From contig QANT01008475.1 of the NCBI GenBank assembly GCA_003254885.1, forward strand, positions 31,260 through 95,259: 64,000 bases of DNA. Direction: 5' to 3'. The notes below the pieces were generated by a model. That model saw nothing but the letters and a program-made list of their open reading frames with translations. It did not search any database and was not told where the DNA came from. Positions 30,171-44,178 of the stretch are shown here, piece by piece. Numbering within the stretch: the stretch's first letter is position 1; every line of letters begins with the position of its first letter. The position numbers and the translations under genes were made by a program. Origin of the DNA: Purshia tridentata (Eukaryota > Streptophyta > Magnoliopsida > Rosales > Rosaceae).

Positions 30171-33100
30171 TACAACAAGTATGCTAACAAGTATGCTAAT
30201 AATGCTACAGAGCCCCAAAAAAGGAGAAGCGAAAGAAGGATGTGAGGAGCCTAGGGAGGGACAATGAGAGGAACCAAATCATGTCTGGTGGGCTATCATT
30301 TATTTTATGTAGCTCTGCTTATAACAAATTGAAAGACCCAGAATCTCCGGATCCAAGAACAGCTAGGCCATGATGTTTGTGCAGAGCGAAATGGAATTTT
30401 AGATGCTTGTTTTTTCTGCATTTGTTTATGGTGGAGGAGAGGTGGGGGGGAAGGCAGAGGCTACTGTTTTTTATTCAAAAACAAAAGGTGAGAGAGAGAT
30501 GGGTGTTGGGTCAGTGACTTTTGTGTATAATTTTATTGTCTGCAACTTGTTCTTTCTCTTTTCATTTGAGGCCTTGTACATAAATAAAACAATGATCTTT
30601 CATTTTCTCTTGGATTTTCTTTATTTTTCCATAAGATGCAGAAACCAAATTGATGAAGAAATATCTTCAGCTTGGCTTTGTCAATTGTGTCATATTTAGA
30701 CAACTATAGAATGGAGGAGCCGTCTGACTCAGCTGCCTCTGTTTTTGGGTGGAGTTGGATGTTGCATCAACTTTCTATACATCATTGAAATTTTTCTCCA
30801 CCAGTTCATTTATTTTTGAAATCATAATGACATGTAACTATGTATGGCATAATGACACAGCATATATGTTTATAGCAAGAGTTTCCTAATGAAGGACAAA
30901 AAATATATGTTTATAAAAGGTGCAAATAGAGAAGAAAAACAAAGCTGAAAACCTGCACGAGGAGGCTACTATGTCACATCTAGCTCCATTGTTCATATAT
31001 ACAGTCTGTAGCATTGCAGACCCTTATCCTAACGTTAAAACTGAGCTCAGATTTAGATCCAATTCTATATTAGAAAAATCTGGACAATCTACTTAAGTGC
31101 TATGACACAGTCCATAGATATATATAAATAATTAATTGTCTCGTGAATTTCAGACTCTTATAGAATTATTCCTCCCTATAAGAATCATCAATAACACCAA
31201 ATGGTCCAAATCTAATTTTGTAGCCTTTATATCTACCAATACAAGTTCAAAATTTATAATATTAATGTCTAATCCAATTATAACCAGATTTATAGTGCAT
31301 GAGGCTATTTGACTTGGTGTTCTGCATTAGTGCATTCTGCAAAACCCACTAAATCTGGCACCCTTTTTTTATTTATCTATTAAATATATCAAATCCCACT
31401 AAGAACTGTAATTAGAGGGAAGTAAATGGTCACGTGATGTCGTGTGACAAGAGGGTTTACTGGGCAATACGAATCATTTGGGTTTTAAGATGTGTTGTGA
31501 AATTGTGATCATGTGTGGTCGCCCCACATAATGGCTGGCTGTGCCAGCAGCAGCCTGGCTAGCTAGCTCGTGACTGCACTGAAGGGTTTGATATTATTTT
31601 AATGGTGTGATCATACAAGTGTGTCTAACTAGCTAGGCATCTAGGCACGAGATTGTGAGAAGGGGTTGCACATGAGAGTGAGAGAAACTGAGAAAGAGAG
31701 ATGTGTTTATTGGGCCAAACCAGACATGGTGTAGGACATCTTTTTGTGTCTTAATTACAGTCTTTTTTTTTCTTTTTCTTTTTTCAGTTTTTGGAATATA
31801 AGGAAAGAGACAAGAACACCCCATCAAAAGTGGACGTACCACTCCCCTAAATTAATATATCTCTTTCATTCTCTAGTTTGTCTTCAATATATAAGTGCTT
31901 GCTTCTACCACTAACCCATACCTAGGACTAAAATTATCTAAAGGAACAAAAAAAAGGAAAGTTACATATCCTTTTACTTAATTTGACATATTATGTTGTT
32001 AGACTATATTAATTTAAAAATATCGTATGTCTAATAAGAGAACATTAATTTCAATTAAGGTAATAAAGAATAGCTGCATGGGGTATACACTAAATGGGTA
32101 GTACATTTTGAGAGGCAACTTGTTGATATAATTGCATGGAGTGAAACTAAGCACATCATGTGAATGCATAGACGCATATATGGAAGATATGAGACAACCA
32201 AATCTTGGCCAAACTGCTTGGTAGGCAAAGGCCAATTTAGCTTTTGGCTTTCAGCCTTTTCATCAATTTCGATCTTGTCATTTGACATTGGCTAACTCTT
32301 GGTTTGGGCCATTGCATACGTTTTAGGGTTACCATGTCATCCTTTCGATGCTTTCATTTTCAACCGCATATATATATCAGATAGTGTTTATTGCATAAAT
32401 TCTGGAATCATGCCTTGCATAATATGCATACATTATTTCAATTATATATCCACTGTCCACACCTAAAGAAATCATGGCTTGGTCGAATAATTATATACAT
32501 ATTTGTATCTGACATATATTATTTTTCAAAAGTATCATAATTAACACTGCATACCGTATAATTGAAGCACCAGCACAACACAAAATTGTAGATCATATGC
32601 AGTGCATAACATTAGTGTCTAGTGATGATATTGATCGATGTCGCTTTTTTATCACATCAAGCTATAGCTATATATATAGATCAACCAATATTGACATGAC
32701 TGAAAATTGGCTTTGAGCTTGCATACAAATACAAGTGGGGAGGATCTACACATATATATATCTTTTAAGTGGCGGCAAGCACATTAGTGGATAAGATAAG
32801 CATACTTAAAGCTAGTTTTCACTTGCATTGTAAAAGACAACCTAAATATAAGGCAATTCATTTTGTTGCCTTTTTTTTCTGGTTTCTACCATGCACAATA
32901 ATGTAGCAGCTGCCATTATGCATCAGTAATTTTCTTATCTATCAATCTAGCAAAGTATCTATTTGTGGATAAATTCACTTAGATTTCCGGACCAACCATA
33001 TGCTTACACGTGATCTAACAAGATCTTATGTACATACATGTGCATTTTGACTTTTCAACGGTTGGCTCAGTTTGACCTGTTACATCGCTAAGCAGAGCAC

Positions 33101-35836
33101 GGTTCATGCTCACTAAATTTGTTCTTCATTGTTCTTACTCTTTCATCTTCACATACACCTTAATGACTTAATTATCATCAGAGCATATAATCAGCCGGTA
33201 CAACACCGATGCTATTTATGCTGATTCTTTTTCATACATGTCATCCTTATTGAAAATCTCAAGCAAGAGAATTCATTTAAAACCTCCATATCATCTCCAA
33301 AGAATGCGAGACAATCACCTAAGTCAACTACTTTAAGTTGTTGCATTAATTCACCAAGTTTTGCATCAACAGTTCATTAGGCTATCAATCTAATTAAATT
33401 ATTAATTATGATGACCTGACTGATATTTTCATTAACATAAACATCTTACATAATTTGTCTGTTTGAAAAAATCAGTATTATTCTGATTTGTTTAAAACAG
33501 CTGAAAAAAACGATAAACAACAATCCTCCAAAAAATTCAAGATACCTAGGAAAATAATGTTTGCAATGGATCTCCACTTTATTAACTTCACAATATTTAA
33601 TAAAATGCACGAATGCCCCTTTATAAATATAACGTCTTCTAATAATTAGGAAATCACCCATTAAAAAAAAAGGGAAAAGCAACTGATCGCGATTTCGTAA
33701 GTATGCACGAGCATATATATACAGTCAGTCATACATAACATTAAAGATAAAGCATATACCAAATAAACAATATTGATAGCTCGCATGGATAAGGTTTCTT
33801 CGATCTTTTTATTTTTAATTACAACATTATATATTTCACTTGTGTATCTTATTAGTGGTCTAAGATTTCTAAATCTGGTGCCATGAAAATAATTAATTAA
33901 TAACCTTTTTTATTAATATATATATACATATATGCATGGTGATTGGTGACCCAATAATTTGTCTCAGATCGAGATGATATTACATCTACACCAGTCAAAC
34001 TCCTTTTAATTAATTAATTTTGTTTTCCACGAAATGTCCCTTTAAGTGTATTTTTAATTTTTTCCCTTTTATCCTTTTGTCCCTTTTTCAAAAGAGACTG
34101 CATTATTGCTGGAAATTTCTTTTGTTTCTTTCTTGACGACCGAGATTCCATGGAAGTTTAATCTCAATAACACTATTTTATGATTAGGAATTTTGATCAT
34201 GATCACGCCATTGTTGTTCGTTCCCCTACTTAAATTTATTTATTTTTTCAATGTTTTCAATACAATATTGTAGTATGCATGTATATAACTGAAAATTATA
34301 TAAATACTTGAAAATTGGTAAGGTTTTGAAGGGCCACCACAAATTGTTACATGATCACATAGCTTTGCTTGCTTTTTGAACAATAAGTGAACGAAAACGA
34401 TCCCAATGAAAAAGGGTTTTTTTTTTTCTTAAACCATGAGATATTATTTGACCAAGAAAAACTATTCCATTTTCGAAGCATGCATGCATGCATGGCCCAT
34501 TGAATCACGTGTGGCAACACTTCACAACTTGAAGGTAGATACATTTATATGATTGAACAAATTGTTTAATTCAATTAATTTGATTAGCAAAAATTCACCA
34601 AATTGGTTCACTACACATGTTCATATCTTAGTCTAAATTTGAATAAAAGTGAAATATTATTAAATCATTTGAGAAACAATTAAACAAATTGATTTAACGA
34701 GTGACAGCACTTTTTTTGTTAGTCTCCTCCTTTTGGTGCTCTTTTTTTTAATATATGTTGGTGGCTTTTTTTCTTTAATTTGCTTTAAATTCTTGGAATG
34801 TTCTTCCCTTCTTTCAAGGTTAATGACCTAGGCTAATTAGCTTTTCTTCTTTCGGCGCTCTAAAACAAAACATCGATCAAGAAAAATTTAACATCTTATT
34901 ATATATAATTAACATTGTTTAATTTAATATCTTTATCACTTTAAGACTGGATCATCTTTCAAGCAAGAAATAAACTTTGTGACTTGTCCATGCATGGACC
35001 ACCAACTTGGTGTTGCTAATCTTTCATCACAAATTAAACTATAAGGTAATGCAATTTCAGCATATTGGGCTTGTAGTACCTTCATACACCCTGATTCATC
35101 TGGTTGGGCCAAAAAGCCCAATATCACTAGAAAAGCCCAGAGAAGCTGAATCCCCCAAAGTATTATGAAAACCTCGTCTCTAGAACAAGGGTGGGGCTAT
35201 TATGACGAAGGTGGATTGCATGCTCGGCTTAATACCCATTTTTGTATCAAATTAGCAATTTTAGACAATGAGTGAGATTAGAGAGAGAGAAAAAAAGAAG
35301 AGTAGAAATAGAAGAAAAGGCTAATATCGTAAGCATGCAATTTGTACTATATTCCGACTACTCAAACTTGCTGATTTGACAACCATTTTTTATAAAATTC
35401 CAATTTTACCCTTGAAATAAAAAAAATTGCAAATACCCATTTCACCCCACCTTCCACCTACCAGCCACCACTGCACGGCCCCACTTACCGGCACCACCAC
35501 CGTGGCTGCTAGACCTACTGGCGCCAACCCTCCCCTCCCTCTCTTTCTTTTTCTTTTTCTTTCTTTTTCTCCCAAGTCCCACCTAATAGCAACTATTTTA
35601 ATTTTAATTTTTGGGATTATTGTGTAAGGGTAAGATTGGAAGATTTAGGACAAAAATAAGGAAGAGCGGTCAGGTCAATTCATGGTCACAAATTCAGAAT
35701 AGCCCAACTCCAGAAAAAAATTAAAAACAAAAACAAAAACGGGAAAAACGAGAGGCGGGCTTAAACTAAAATTTCATTCAAACTAAAAGTTAAAGAAGGT
35801 CTGTCACTTCATCTTCTTCTCTTCCTCACTCGAGCC
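30171..35836. other. Gene-poor intergenic region, 5.7 kb
   Basis: No open frame here shows a recognisable domain, and I found no tRNA or rRNA. The region is AT-rich with many TATATA runs and poly-T tracts. A frame on the minus strand (34936-35127) reads only from a GTG and has no known relatives that I recognise. The first few hundred bases are the promoter of the LRR kinase gene, and the last few hundred that of SPC25. Confidence 0.6.
35738..35760 (+). promoter_or_regulatory. Possible cell-cycle elements upstream of SPC25
   Basis: AACGGGAAAA is followed by GAGGCGGGC 77-99 bp before the SPC25 ATG. AACGG is the core of the mitosis-specific activator bound by MYB3R factors, and GGCGGG/CGGGAAA resemble E2F sites. 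This fits a mitotic gene, but the motifs are short. Confidence 0.4.
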
Positions 35837-38231
35837 ATGGACAGCAGACCAGAGGAATCCGTACGGACGAAGATGGAGACGCTGCGAATGGACTGCGACC
35901 GAGAGATTGCGGTGCATCAGCAGAAGATGGATGCCTTCACGGCGTCGTTTCAGGACTCCCTGGCTTCGATCCGCGCCAGAGTACAAGAAACCGTCCAGTA
36001 CCAAGGTGGAGTTTACACTCAACTCTTTGACTTTACTAAATGAAACAAACAAAAGTATCAAATTTAGGTTTAGTGTTGTGCTTCCATGTGATTCTTTCAA
36101 AATTAGAGCTTTTAGGCACCGTGAGAATTTATGATTCATGCAATATAGGGTTTCAGATTGGAGAAGCGAAAGGGCTCTACGCAGTTGCAAATATTATTTG
36201 GGTTAAATTTATATATATTTGAAATATTCCAGGTAAACTTCGAGAGTTTAAAGCTAAGGTGAAGGAAGCTGAGGATGATTTGTTTAAAGCACTGGCAGGT
36301 ATATATCTCTGCTACTTGCATTTATAAGTTGAATGAAAATTGGAAATTACTTGGTGGCAAATTTGAAGTAGAAATTTCAAAGTAACTGATTCTGGTTTTA
36401 TTTAAAAAATGATATCCCCAGAATTCATCTTCTCCTTAACATTTATGGCATGAATTCATTGCCATTGTTGACACTGCTTCATTTTGCTGAAATTTTTGTT
36501 TTTTAAATTTATTTTTCTATTTCAAATTAATCTGTATATACATTATATAATTTTTTTTTTGTTGCAGTGAAGACCCGTAAAGAAGCCAAGCGGATGGCAA
36601 TGATGGATGCCATTGCTGCTAGGAAAGCTAGAATTGAAGGAATTAAGAGAGCAGTGCAAGATCGAAAAGCTAAGAGGGATGAATATGCTGCAATTCTTTC
36701 TCAGCAATATTTTGGTAATTTCCTCTAATTAATTTAGTTGGATTTTTAACCTTGTCTATGAGTTCAGGTTTCTATTCTTTCACCTGTTATGTGTCTTTTA
36801 ATAAATTGTTGTAATTGTTTAATGATCAGCTACAATGTTCAGATTCAACATGTTTTTATTTATATGGAAGCCGAGAGAGTAGTTTTGTCCTTGATAATTG
36901 TGCTTGAATCTCACTGACAAGATTTAAAAAATCTTGTATGGTATGAGTCCAATTGGAGGGAGACTGTTTGTTGAAGAATCATATATGATAAATTTGTGTT
37001 TTACAATTTCTTTTGCTCACTCTTTCCTTTCTACTTCTGGTAACATTAAATCTTTGGCAGAATCTGAAGAAAAGTGTAACCAAAACAGTAAGGAAGAAAT
37101 ACAAGAGGCCATCTCGTGGTATAATAGGGTTCTTGGTTTCCATATTGAAGGCGGACATGGTAATTTAAGTCGTTTGATTATGCAACATTTATCATGTATG
37201 TATTTATGAGGAATGACTTACAACCTTCTGTCACTAGGGGTGAAATTCACATTCAAGAACATTAATTTGAAAAATCCAGATGAGGAATTCTTCTTCACTG
37301 TCCGACATGAAAATGATTCTTACACCTGTAAGCATTGTACTTTTATTTATAGGTTATTGTCTGATGTTGAATTTATAGCTAATATTGGCATCTCAACCTT
37401 CAATACATTAATTTCTTTTACTCCTTAGTGTTAGATTGTGATCCACACTTGAATGAGACCAGAGGGTTGATACATGAATTGAACAGAACCAATGGATTAT
37501 TTAAATTTGTCAGAGATATGAGGCAGAAGTTTCAAGAAGCCGCAGCTCAAGGTAGAAGTTCTCTCTTGCATTTTACCTAAAATCCTGCGTGCTGGAGAGG
37601 TGACAACCTCTAATAAGGGTCCCTTCTTCTATTGTAAAAGCTAGTATACCATTCTTAGTGATTAAAACCAAAATAAAGGCAGTTTCTGCCTGACTCTCGT
37701 GTACTTGTTGATATATTTTGTATGCAGTTGACATTTGAGAGAAGCTTAGAGATTAGACTACTCTGCTTCCCATTGTTTTTGATAAATAATGTGTCCATTT
37801 TCATTATGATTCAACAGGATTACCAACGGTTCATCAAGACTTTTCCATAATTTCTGGGTCTGCTCCGGCTATGTCAATGTCAACTGACGGAAGTGAATCT
37901 CTGGCCAAGAGTTATGAGCACCAAGTTCAACATGGAGAAGTTAATAGGCATTTCAAGAAACATAACCAGGGAAAGGCAAGTAAAGCAGCAATTCTATCTC
38001 CTGCGTCTGCATCGTCTCTTCGTCGGTCTCCTCGTTTTAAGGTATTTCCTTCTTCAGGTTTTATAGGTTTTTGCTTTCTTCAAAATTTTGTTTGGTACTT
38101 GTGTGCATGGTTTGCACCTCTTTAGCACTCTATAGTAACTTTTCTATTTACTTTTTGTAAAAGGAAAAATACATTGATGAGGAATTTTCTTGATGAAATC
38201 CCTTGCAAATGTATGACAGGTCCGGAAATGA
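35837..38231 (+). CDS. SPC25: Kinetochore protein SPC25 (NDC80 complex)
   Basis: Eight exons join in frame to 309 residues: 35837-36005, 36233-36298, 36568-36714, 37061-37159, 37238-37327, 37429-37551, 37818-38041 and 38220-38231. Residues 1 to about 150 are predicted coiled coil, rich in Lys, Glu, Arg and Ala (for example KLREFKAKVKEAEDDLFKAL). The compact SPC25 globular head follows (about 155-235), with WYNRVLGFHIEGGHGVKF, FKNINLKNPDEEF and LIHELNRTNGLFKFVRDMR. A basic Ser-rich plant tail ends in LRRSPRFKVRK. SPC25 pairs with SPC24 and joins NDC80/NUF2 to the inner kinetochore so that chromosomes attach to microtubules. The last coding exon is only 12 nt including the stop. A stop would also be reached soon if the final intron were retained, adding a short hydrophobic tail. 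Confidence 0.92.
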
Positions 38232-39261
38232 ATATGGTGGAGAGGCTGTTTGTCATCTTTAATTTGAGCACTAACCTTCCCAGCTAATCATAATTCACAA
38301 CTAAAGGTGCTTGACGATGTTGATGTTTGACATGTGAACTGGGGAACTTGATTTTTTATGGTTTGGATAACTTAAATTTGACAGAAAGAAAGAGCATCAT
38401 GGATTGAGTTTTGCAACTTAACATGACAGCATCACCTTGTTGCTGGGTTTTGTTTACTCATGTACTTTTCACAGAAATGAACAGCAGATGCGTGATGGAA
38501 TGTAAGGCTTGTAAGACCAAAATTCTATACTAATGGATGCATGTATTTCACTTGTATTTAATATTTTCATATGATCTTGATTTGTTATCATTTCATGTAT
38601 TGTTTGTTATTACTTATCTGCAGTAGAGCACATGGGTTATGAGATGTTACTCTTCACAATTTGTTTGGTTGTAGTTTCACCTTCCCATAAGACTCAGGAT
38701 TCCAGCATCTCCTTTTTATAGGTTGTGATCATGATTTTTATAAGTCAACCATGAGAAGATTACTCTTACTTATGTTATGCAATATTTTGCTATTCATCAA
38801 AGTTTTTTACTGCGATAGCCTTATAAGAAATTTTAATTTTGCTGCAATCATGGCTTGAACATTGTCCATGCTTATGGCATAATAGGGATATGTCCCCCAA
38901 GGGACTTGCAAGAGTTACATATGCAAGTAGGACCCGTGATTTTATAGGCATATTGATGCACATTGCTAGGGACTTTGGTTATACTGCTCCCAGAATTGCA
39001 CCTAGGAACCAAATTTCGATCTTGTCATGTTAAATAGAAATTTTGTTGTATTGGACATAATGAAAACATGGTATTTTAGAAGTAATCGCAGTTATTAAAT
39101 TACCTTGGAGTTTATACAACCTTTTCTTTCTGGAGTCCCTTTTATTGTGAAGTACTTGAGGTTACCTAGTGGGCTAGTAGTAGGCCTCTCTAATTACCTT
39201 TTGCATACATAAATGCATTATATTATATACATAAGTGAATGGCAGAGGAATACACATTTTT
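38232..39261. other. Intergenic between convergent SPC25 and dehydrogenase genes
   Basis: About 1 kb, probably containing the 3' UTRs of both genes. No further gene or repeat was recognised. Confidence 0.6.
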
Positions 39262-42200
39262 TTAAGATGAGGGTTGACATAGGCGTCTATGGATTAGCAG
39301 ACGAGTCTGCTTCCACAACTTGTGTGCTTCAGATTCATCATTTGCTAGATTTGAGCACTCACTCTCATTGCAGTCTGCAAAGTACTTCCCACTCACCCCT
39401 TCTAGATTTGGGCTTAAAGCAACATAGCATGCTGTTGAAGCACCCTGAGATGTTGTTTTTAGTAACTTGGATGCTATAAAGAACACAGAATCTGCATGGA
39501 AAGAAAGGTTCCAAGAAGTTAGGTTTCATTTTTGCACAGCAACTATGACTTTATTCACATGTGAATTTATAAATTAAAGGAGGCTGCTGAATTCATGCCT
39601 GTGATGAAGCCCTTATGAGCTCTCATAATTCCGGTCTTCACAATTCCTGGGTGTACTGCGTTGATTGTTACTCTTGCATTTCTTGCCTGTAAAGTTCAAG
39701 AAACAAAGGCTCCGGTGAGAGACATGCAGACCTTTGATTCCAACAAAAGCATCATAATGTCAGTAGTAATTCTAATAATCTAAGTTTAGTAAGTTCCATT
39801 ATCCATGGATTTGAGGACAATAAAACAGAAGGAGAACATGTCTCATAATCTATGTTTATGGGTCTCACGTGCTGTGTTATGATAGTGATGTTATATATAT
39901 AACTGGCACATACGAAAAATTCTCGAAATTTTTCAAAAATGAGACTACCTTAAGCTGTCTTGCCAATTCCTTGACATGCAATATGTTGGCCAATTTGGAC
40001 TGTGCATATGCTCTTGTGCCATTATAACTGCATGAATAAAAATGATTAATATTGTTTCTACGTACATATGATAATAATAATACCAATCACAGTTTAGTAC
40101 TGGTCGATTAGGAGAAAGTAGTGTCTGATTTACTTTTTTGGGTTGAGCATTTGATTGAAGGAGAAACCATCTCTCTTCACCCAGCTGTGTATCACAGAAG
40201 AAACATTGATTATTCTTCCTCGTATGCCAGTCTGAGCTGCTGTTTCCACCATTTTTTCCAACAGCATTTCTGTTAAAAAATGATGTCCTGCCATAGATAT
40301 TAAAAACTTGGATTAAAACCCTGATTAAATTCAGATCTTCGAGTCACATGCCCCAAGGGGAAAATAAAAACAAAAAAGAAAAGAAAAAGAAATGTTTGAA
40401 TGGTCATGCGGCTCCCAAATGGGCTTTACATGGACAACAGAAACAGGGTTCTGCATGTGGGCAATCCAAAAACTTGTCTTGTAGTCCATTTACCAAACTT
40501 TTCTTATCACTTTTGGGTCTCAGGGGACTGAAAGTTGTACTAAAAACAAATCTTTAGGCGGTATTATTAAACTACGTAATATAATATGAGTGGACGCGGA
40601 TCTTATATTTTAAATGTATAGTTTCTAATAAATGTACATGTGTTATAATATATGTGGATTAATGGTACTATGTGACTGTGTGACCTTCACACCGAAAAAT
40701 AATTCATTTGTGGACGTCATGATTGCATAAGACATGAATAGCAACACCAACTTCAGACCTCAAATTGCCGTGGTTGTCCGCTTTAACGGTATTATTAGTC
40801 GAGCAAGACTTTTGTAGGGTCTCAGTAACATTGTGTGTAGATCTAACATTCAAAATCTCAAGACGTACAAAAGAGGACCAAGCTAAACATAGGTGAGGGA
40901 ATAAAGATAATTAATGTAGTGATATAGAAAAATACCCAAGTAATTTGTAGCAAATGTGATCTCAATTTTGTCTTCAGAATACTCCAAAGTTTGAGAATAT
41001 ATCCCACCATTGTTTCTACAAAATTAATGAAGATTAATTTCTTGCATATATCAGTTTCCATATATAATAAAAAAAGAAAAAGGAGAAATAGAAATAGAAA
41101 TGAAGTAGAAAGAAACTGACATGAGGATGTTGAGGGGTAGTCTTAGAGCCAAGAATTGAGAGCAGAATGTGTGAACAGAAGTAAGGGAGCTTAGATCAAT
41201 CTCCATTATTATAACCTCAGCCTTTGGACTCTCCCTTTGAATCTCCTCCTTCACTTTAGCTGCCTTCTCCAAGTCTCTTGCTGGGATCACAATCCTCACC
41301 CCTCTCTTTGCCAACACTCTTGCTGTTTCAGCTCCAATGCCTGACGTGGCACCTTAATTTCATACAACATTCAACAACATGCACACCATATAAGAAATCA
41401 ATATGTCCTTTAAATTAATTAATGAAATTAATTATATATAAAATTCCCAGGTGAAATAAACTATTTAGTGCAAAGAGGACATGATATTCATGATTAGTTT
41501 CCACAAATGGCCCAGAAAGCTGCAGACTGCAGTGTGAGAAGAGAGAACCACTCTGATCAAGTCAGAACCAATAGGAGAATACTATTCAAAAGAGACAAAA
41601 CCATATCTTGCTAGAGCCAAAAAGAACCACTAGCTATGCTAGCTAGCTGTATATATATTCAAGAGAATCCTAGAAATACATATTCAAATAGGGAATAAAT
41701 TAAATAATCTCTAGCAGCAAATATTGGTGGGAAAAAGGGTAGGAATTTATGTATGTTCTCCAGGATTGTCCTCGATCAACTCATATTTCCATCCCATAAA
41801 GCATAATAAAATAGTTGTTGTCCAAATCCATCATTTTGTCTATCAAGATTGATGAAGTGCTAGGGAGAAGAAAAAATGGTCAGAACTATATATATTATGG
41901 TAATTAAACAACCACTTTCAGGAGACTGCAATAGGCAGAGAGAGATCGAGAGAGCTATAGTGAACAAACTGAAATGGTTAATTAGAAGGTAGTAATATAT
42001 ATCTACATGGTTGATATTCAAAGATTCAGAGTAAGAACCATTTTCATGAAGCCAGAGAGAGAGAGTAAAATCTGAAACATCTTATCTAAAATCTAGCATT
42101 CTAGCTATATTTTATGTTCAATGATCCAATTTCTAATATTTTCTCATATTCATAATAATATAATTTTCAGAAAACTCTTGATTAATTCCTTTGAATTCTG

Positions 42201-42447
42201 TGAGTGAAAGTTAACAAAAATGGCAAGAAATGCATGTATAAATATATATGTTTCTATTAATTTCTAGCAAGCTATGTATCTCATGTGGTTTATGAGAGAC
42301 CATTTAAAACTAATTACCAGTGATTATTGCAGTGAGATGAGAAGGGACTGAGGAGCAACAATCTTCAGTAACTTGCTCAGCAGTTGATTTTGAGCCATAA
42401 CCACTTGGCCCTGCAATTCCTGCTAAGTACCTCAGTGTTTCCTTCAT
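39262..42447 (-). CDS. Short-chain dehydrogenase/reductase, TIC32-like
   Basis: Seven exons join in frame to 330 residues: 42447-42318, 41352-41121, 41015-40936, 40287-40134, 40027-39949, 39686-39599 and 39491-39262. This is a classical SDR Rossmann fold with the cofactor motif TGATSGIG (residues 43-50, split by intron 1), an arginine after beta-2 (IPARDLEK) that favours NADP(H), the structural motif INNGG, the active-site serine in INVSSVIH and the catalytic YAQSK. Plant members are annotated as TIC32-like or retinol dehydrogenase-like. TIC32 itself sits at the chloroplast inner envelope, binds calmodulin and links protein import to redox state. The N-terminus here (MKETLRYLAGIAGPSGYGSK) lacks a clear transit peptide, as in TIC32. 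Substrate is unknown. The sixth intron (39598 down to 39492) seems to start with GC. Confidence 0.9.
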
Positions 42448-43296
42448 GGGGCTCCCAACAAAGAATCTTAGCTACCACTGCAAAGGGACCTATTTTGGTA
42501 CAAACCAGATAATAATTTATACACTACATATATGCCAGAGGACGTGGGAAATGTTAGGCTACTCATTGGACCACCCCACTTAGGATGGTCTCAACCAATA
42601 AACACAAAGTGTGTGAATTTTCCTGATGCCAGTCAATGAAAATGATTGGTTGAGACCACTTATAATTACATCTATGGTCCATGGGCTAAGTGGATTTTGA
42701 GTGTAAATTTACTTTAGAGGAACCCATTTCTGCAAAAATTCACCATTATATTTTGTGTTTATTTCACATTAATTATTACTGTCTGTACTGTCTCATTGAG
42801 TGGTTTCCATATATTTTGTGTTATATATGTGGGAAGTGAGAGATTGTCATTCCAATTCAAGTGCATTTTATGAATTATTGCTTAATTAAAGTTACCATAT
42901 ATCATCTTCCATCACAGAAAAGTAACAGAGAAGTTTAGTATATTAATTCTTTCATGTAACTAAACCAATGGTGGTTGAATAATTATTCCCACAACTTTTT
43001 TATCTTCTAATATTGGATCTGATTGGTTGGGATGGCACCATTAATTTTGCGTATTAGATACTTTCTTTTAGTTAATTATGTCATGCATGACGGGGTCAAA
43101 AAAAAATTTATGTCATGAGAAATTACTGTTTCTAATGCGGTAATCCCGGCCAAAGAAAACAAGGAATAAATAATGATGATCATCTTCTTGTGCTTAGATT
43201 AGGTGCTTGATTGTTATTTAAGTAGAAACTAAGTTTAATCAACCATGCATGTTACTTCACAAGTCTAGTCCTGCATAACATGCATTATATATAACT
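42448..43296. other. Upstream region of the dehydrogenase gene, no gene seen
   Basis: AT-rich sequence with one clear inverted repeat (42587-42657). It ends where the Copia 5' LTR begins. Confidence 0.6.
42587..42657. repeat. Perfect 13-bp inverted repeat with 45-nt loop
   Basis: GGTCTCAACCAAT (42587-42599) is matched by its reverse complement at 42645-42657. Similarity extends outward in part (CCACTTA on both sides). It could be a degraded MITE core or a transcribed hairpin; no known microRNA was recognised. Confidence 0.6.
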
Positions 43297-44104
43297 TGTT
43301 GGGATTGGTCCAGCCCATGAGGTTTAATTGAAGATCTAGAATATTCTTTGGTTCATGATGGCTGGGTATACTTGGAATTAATGCTCTTATTCTAGATAAT
43401 TCCATATTTAGAATATTGGGCATGATTTTCCAGCCCATGATTTGCAAAGATATTTTGGTGGCTAGCACTTGCATTTGATAACCTAGAATCTTCTACTTCT
43501 TTCTAGTTAGTGCAAGTTGGCTAAAATTCAAGAAATTTGTAGAGAATTCTACAAGGCTTGGGTGGTGGACTTTTCTCCAAGTTGCTAGAAGGATCCAAGA
43601 GTTGGTGGACTTTTCTCCAAGTTGCTAGAAGGATCCATCCATGGCTATAAAAGGAGGATGAGGCTTGGCATTTAAGATCAAGCTATCAAGGCCTTCTCAA
43701 GGTCTTCAACTCAAGGTGTGAGAGTTCACTAAGGGAGTTGTGTGTGAGAGGGAAGGCAACTTAAGCAAGTTGTCTTCTCAAGGTCTTCAACTCAAGGTGT
43801 GAGAGTTCACTAAGGGAGTTGTGTGTGAGAGGGCAAGGCTTGGGTAGAGTAATCTTCTAGTTGAGAGAGGGTGTACAAGGGGTGTATCCTATTGGGTACA
43901 AGGGCTCGGGTTTGGGATTAAACTCTTGAGTGTAATTCTTGTACAAGGTTATTTCTCTCATAGTGAAGGAAACTCTTCGTGGACGTAGGCAGGATTTTGC
44001 CGAACCACTTTAAATTCTTGGTGCTCTCTTGTTTTCTTTTATTGGCTTGTGTATTTTATTCTTCCATTACATATTTGTCGTGGCGAGGGGATTTATTCCC
44101 AACA
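43297..44104 (+). repeat. Copia 5' LTR (808 bp)
   Basis: It runs from TGTTGGGATTGG to TTATTCCCAACA. It contains internal tandem copies of GTGGACTTTTCTCC and of GTCTTCAACTCAAGG, plus TATAAAAGG near 43646, a TATA box for the element. It has about 110 bp after AAGATCTAGAAT that the 3' LTR lacks. Confidence 0.93.
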
Positions 44105-44106
44105 GG

Positions 44107-44118
44107 TGGTATCAGAGC
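44107..44118 (+). other. Copia primer-binding site
   Basis: TGGTATCAGAGC lies 2 nt after the 5' LTR and matches the 3' end of plant initiator tRNA-Met, the usual primer of Copia reverse transcription. Confidence 0.93.
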
Positions 44119-44178
44119 AAGGTTCGTTGAGGTGTTCGACGTCATTCGTACTAGTCGTTCCTCGTTCGTGGTTTCGTC

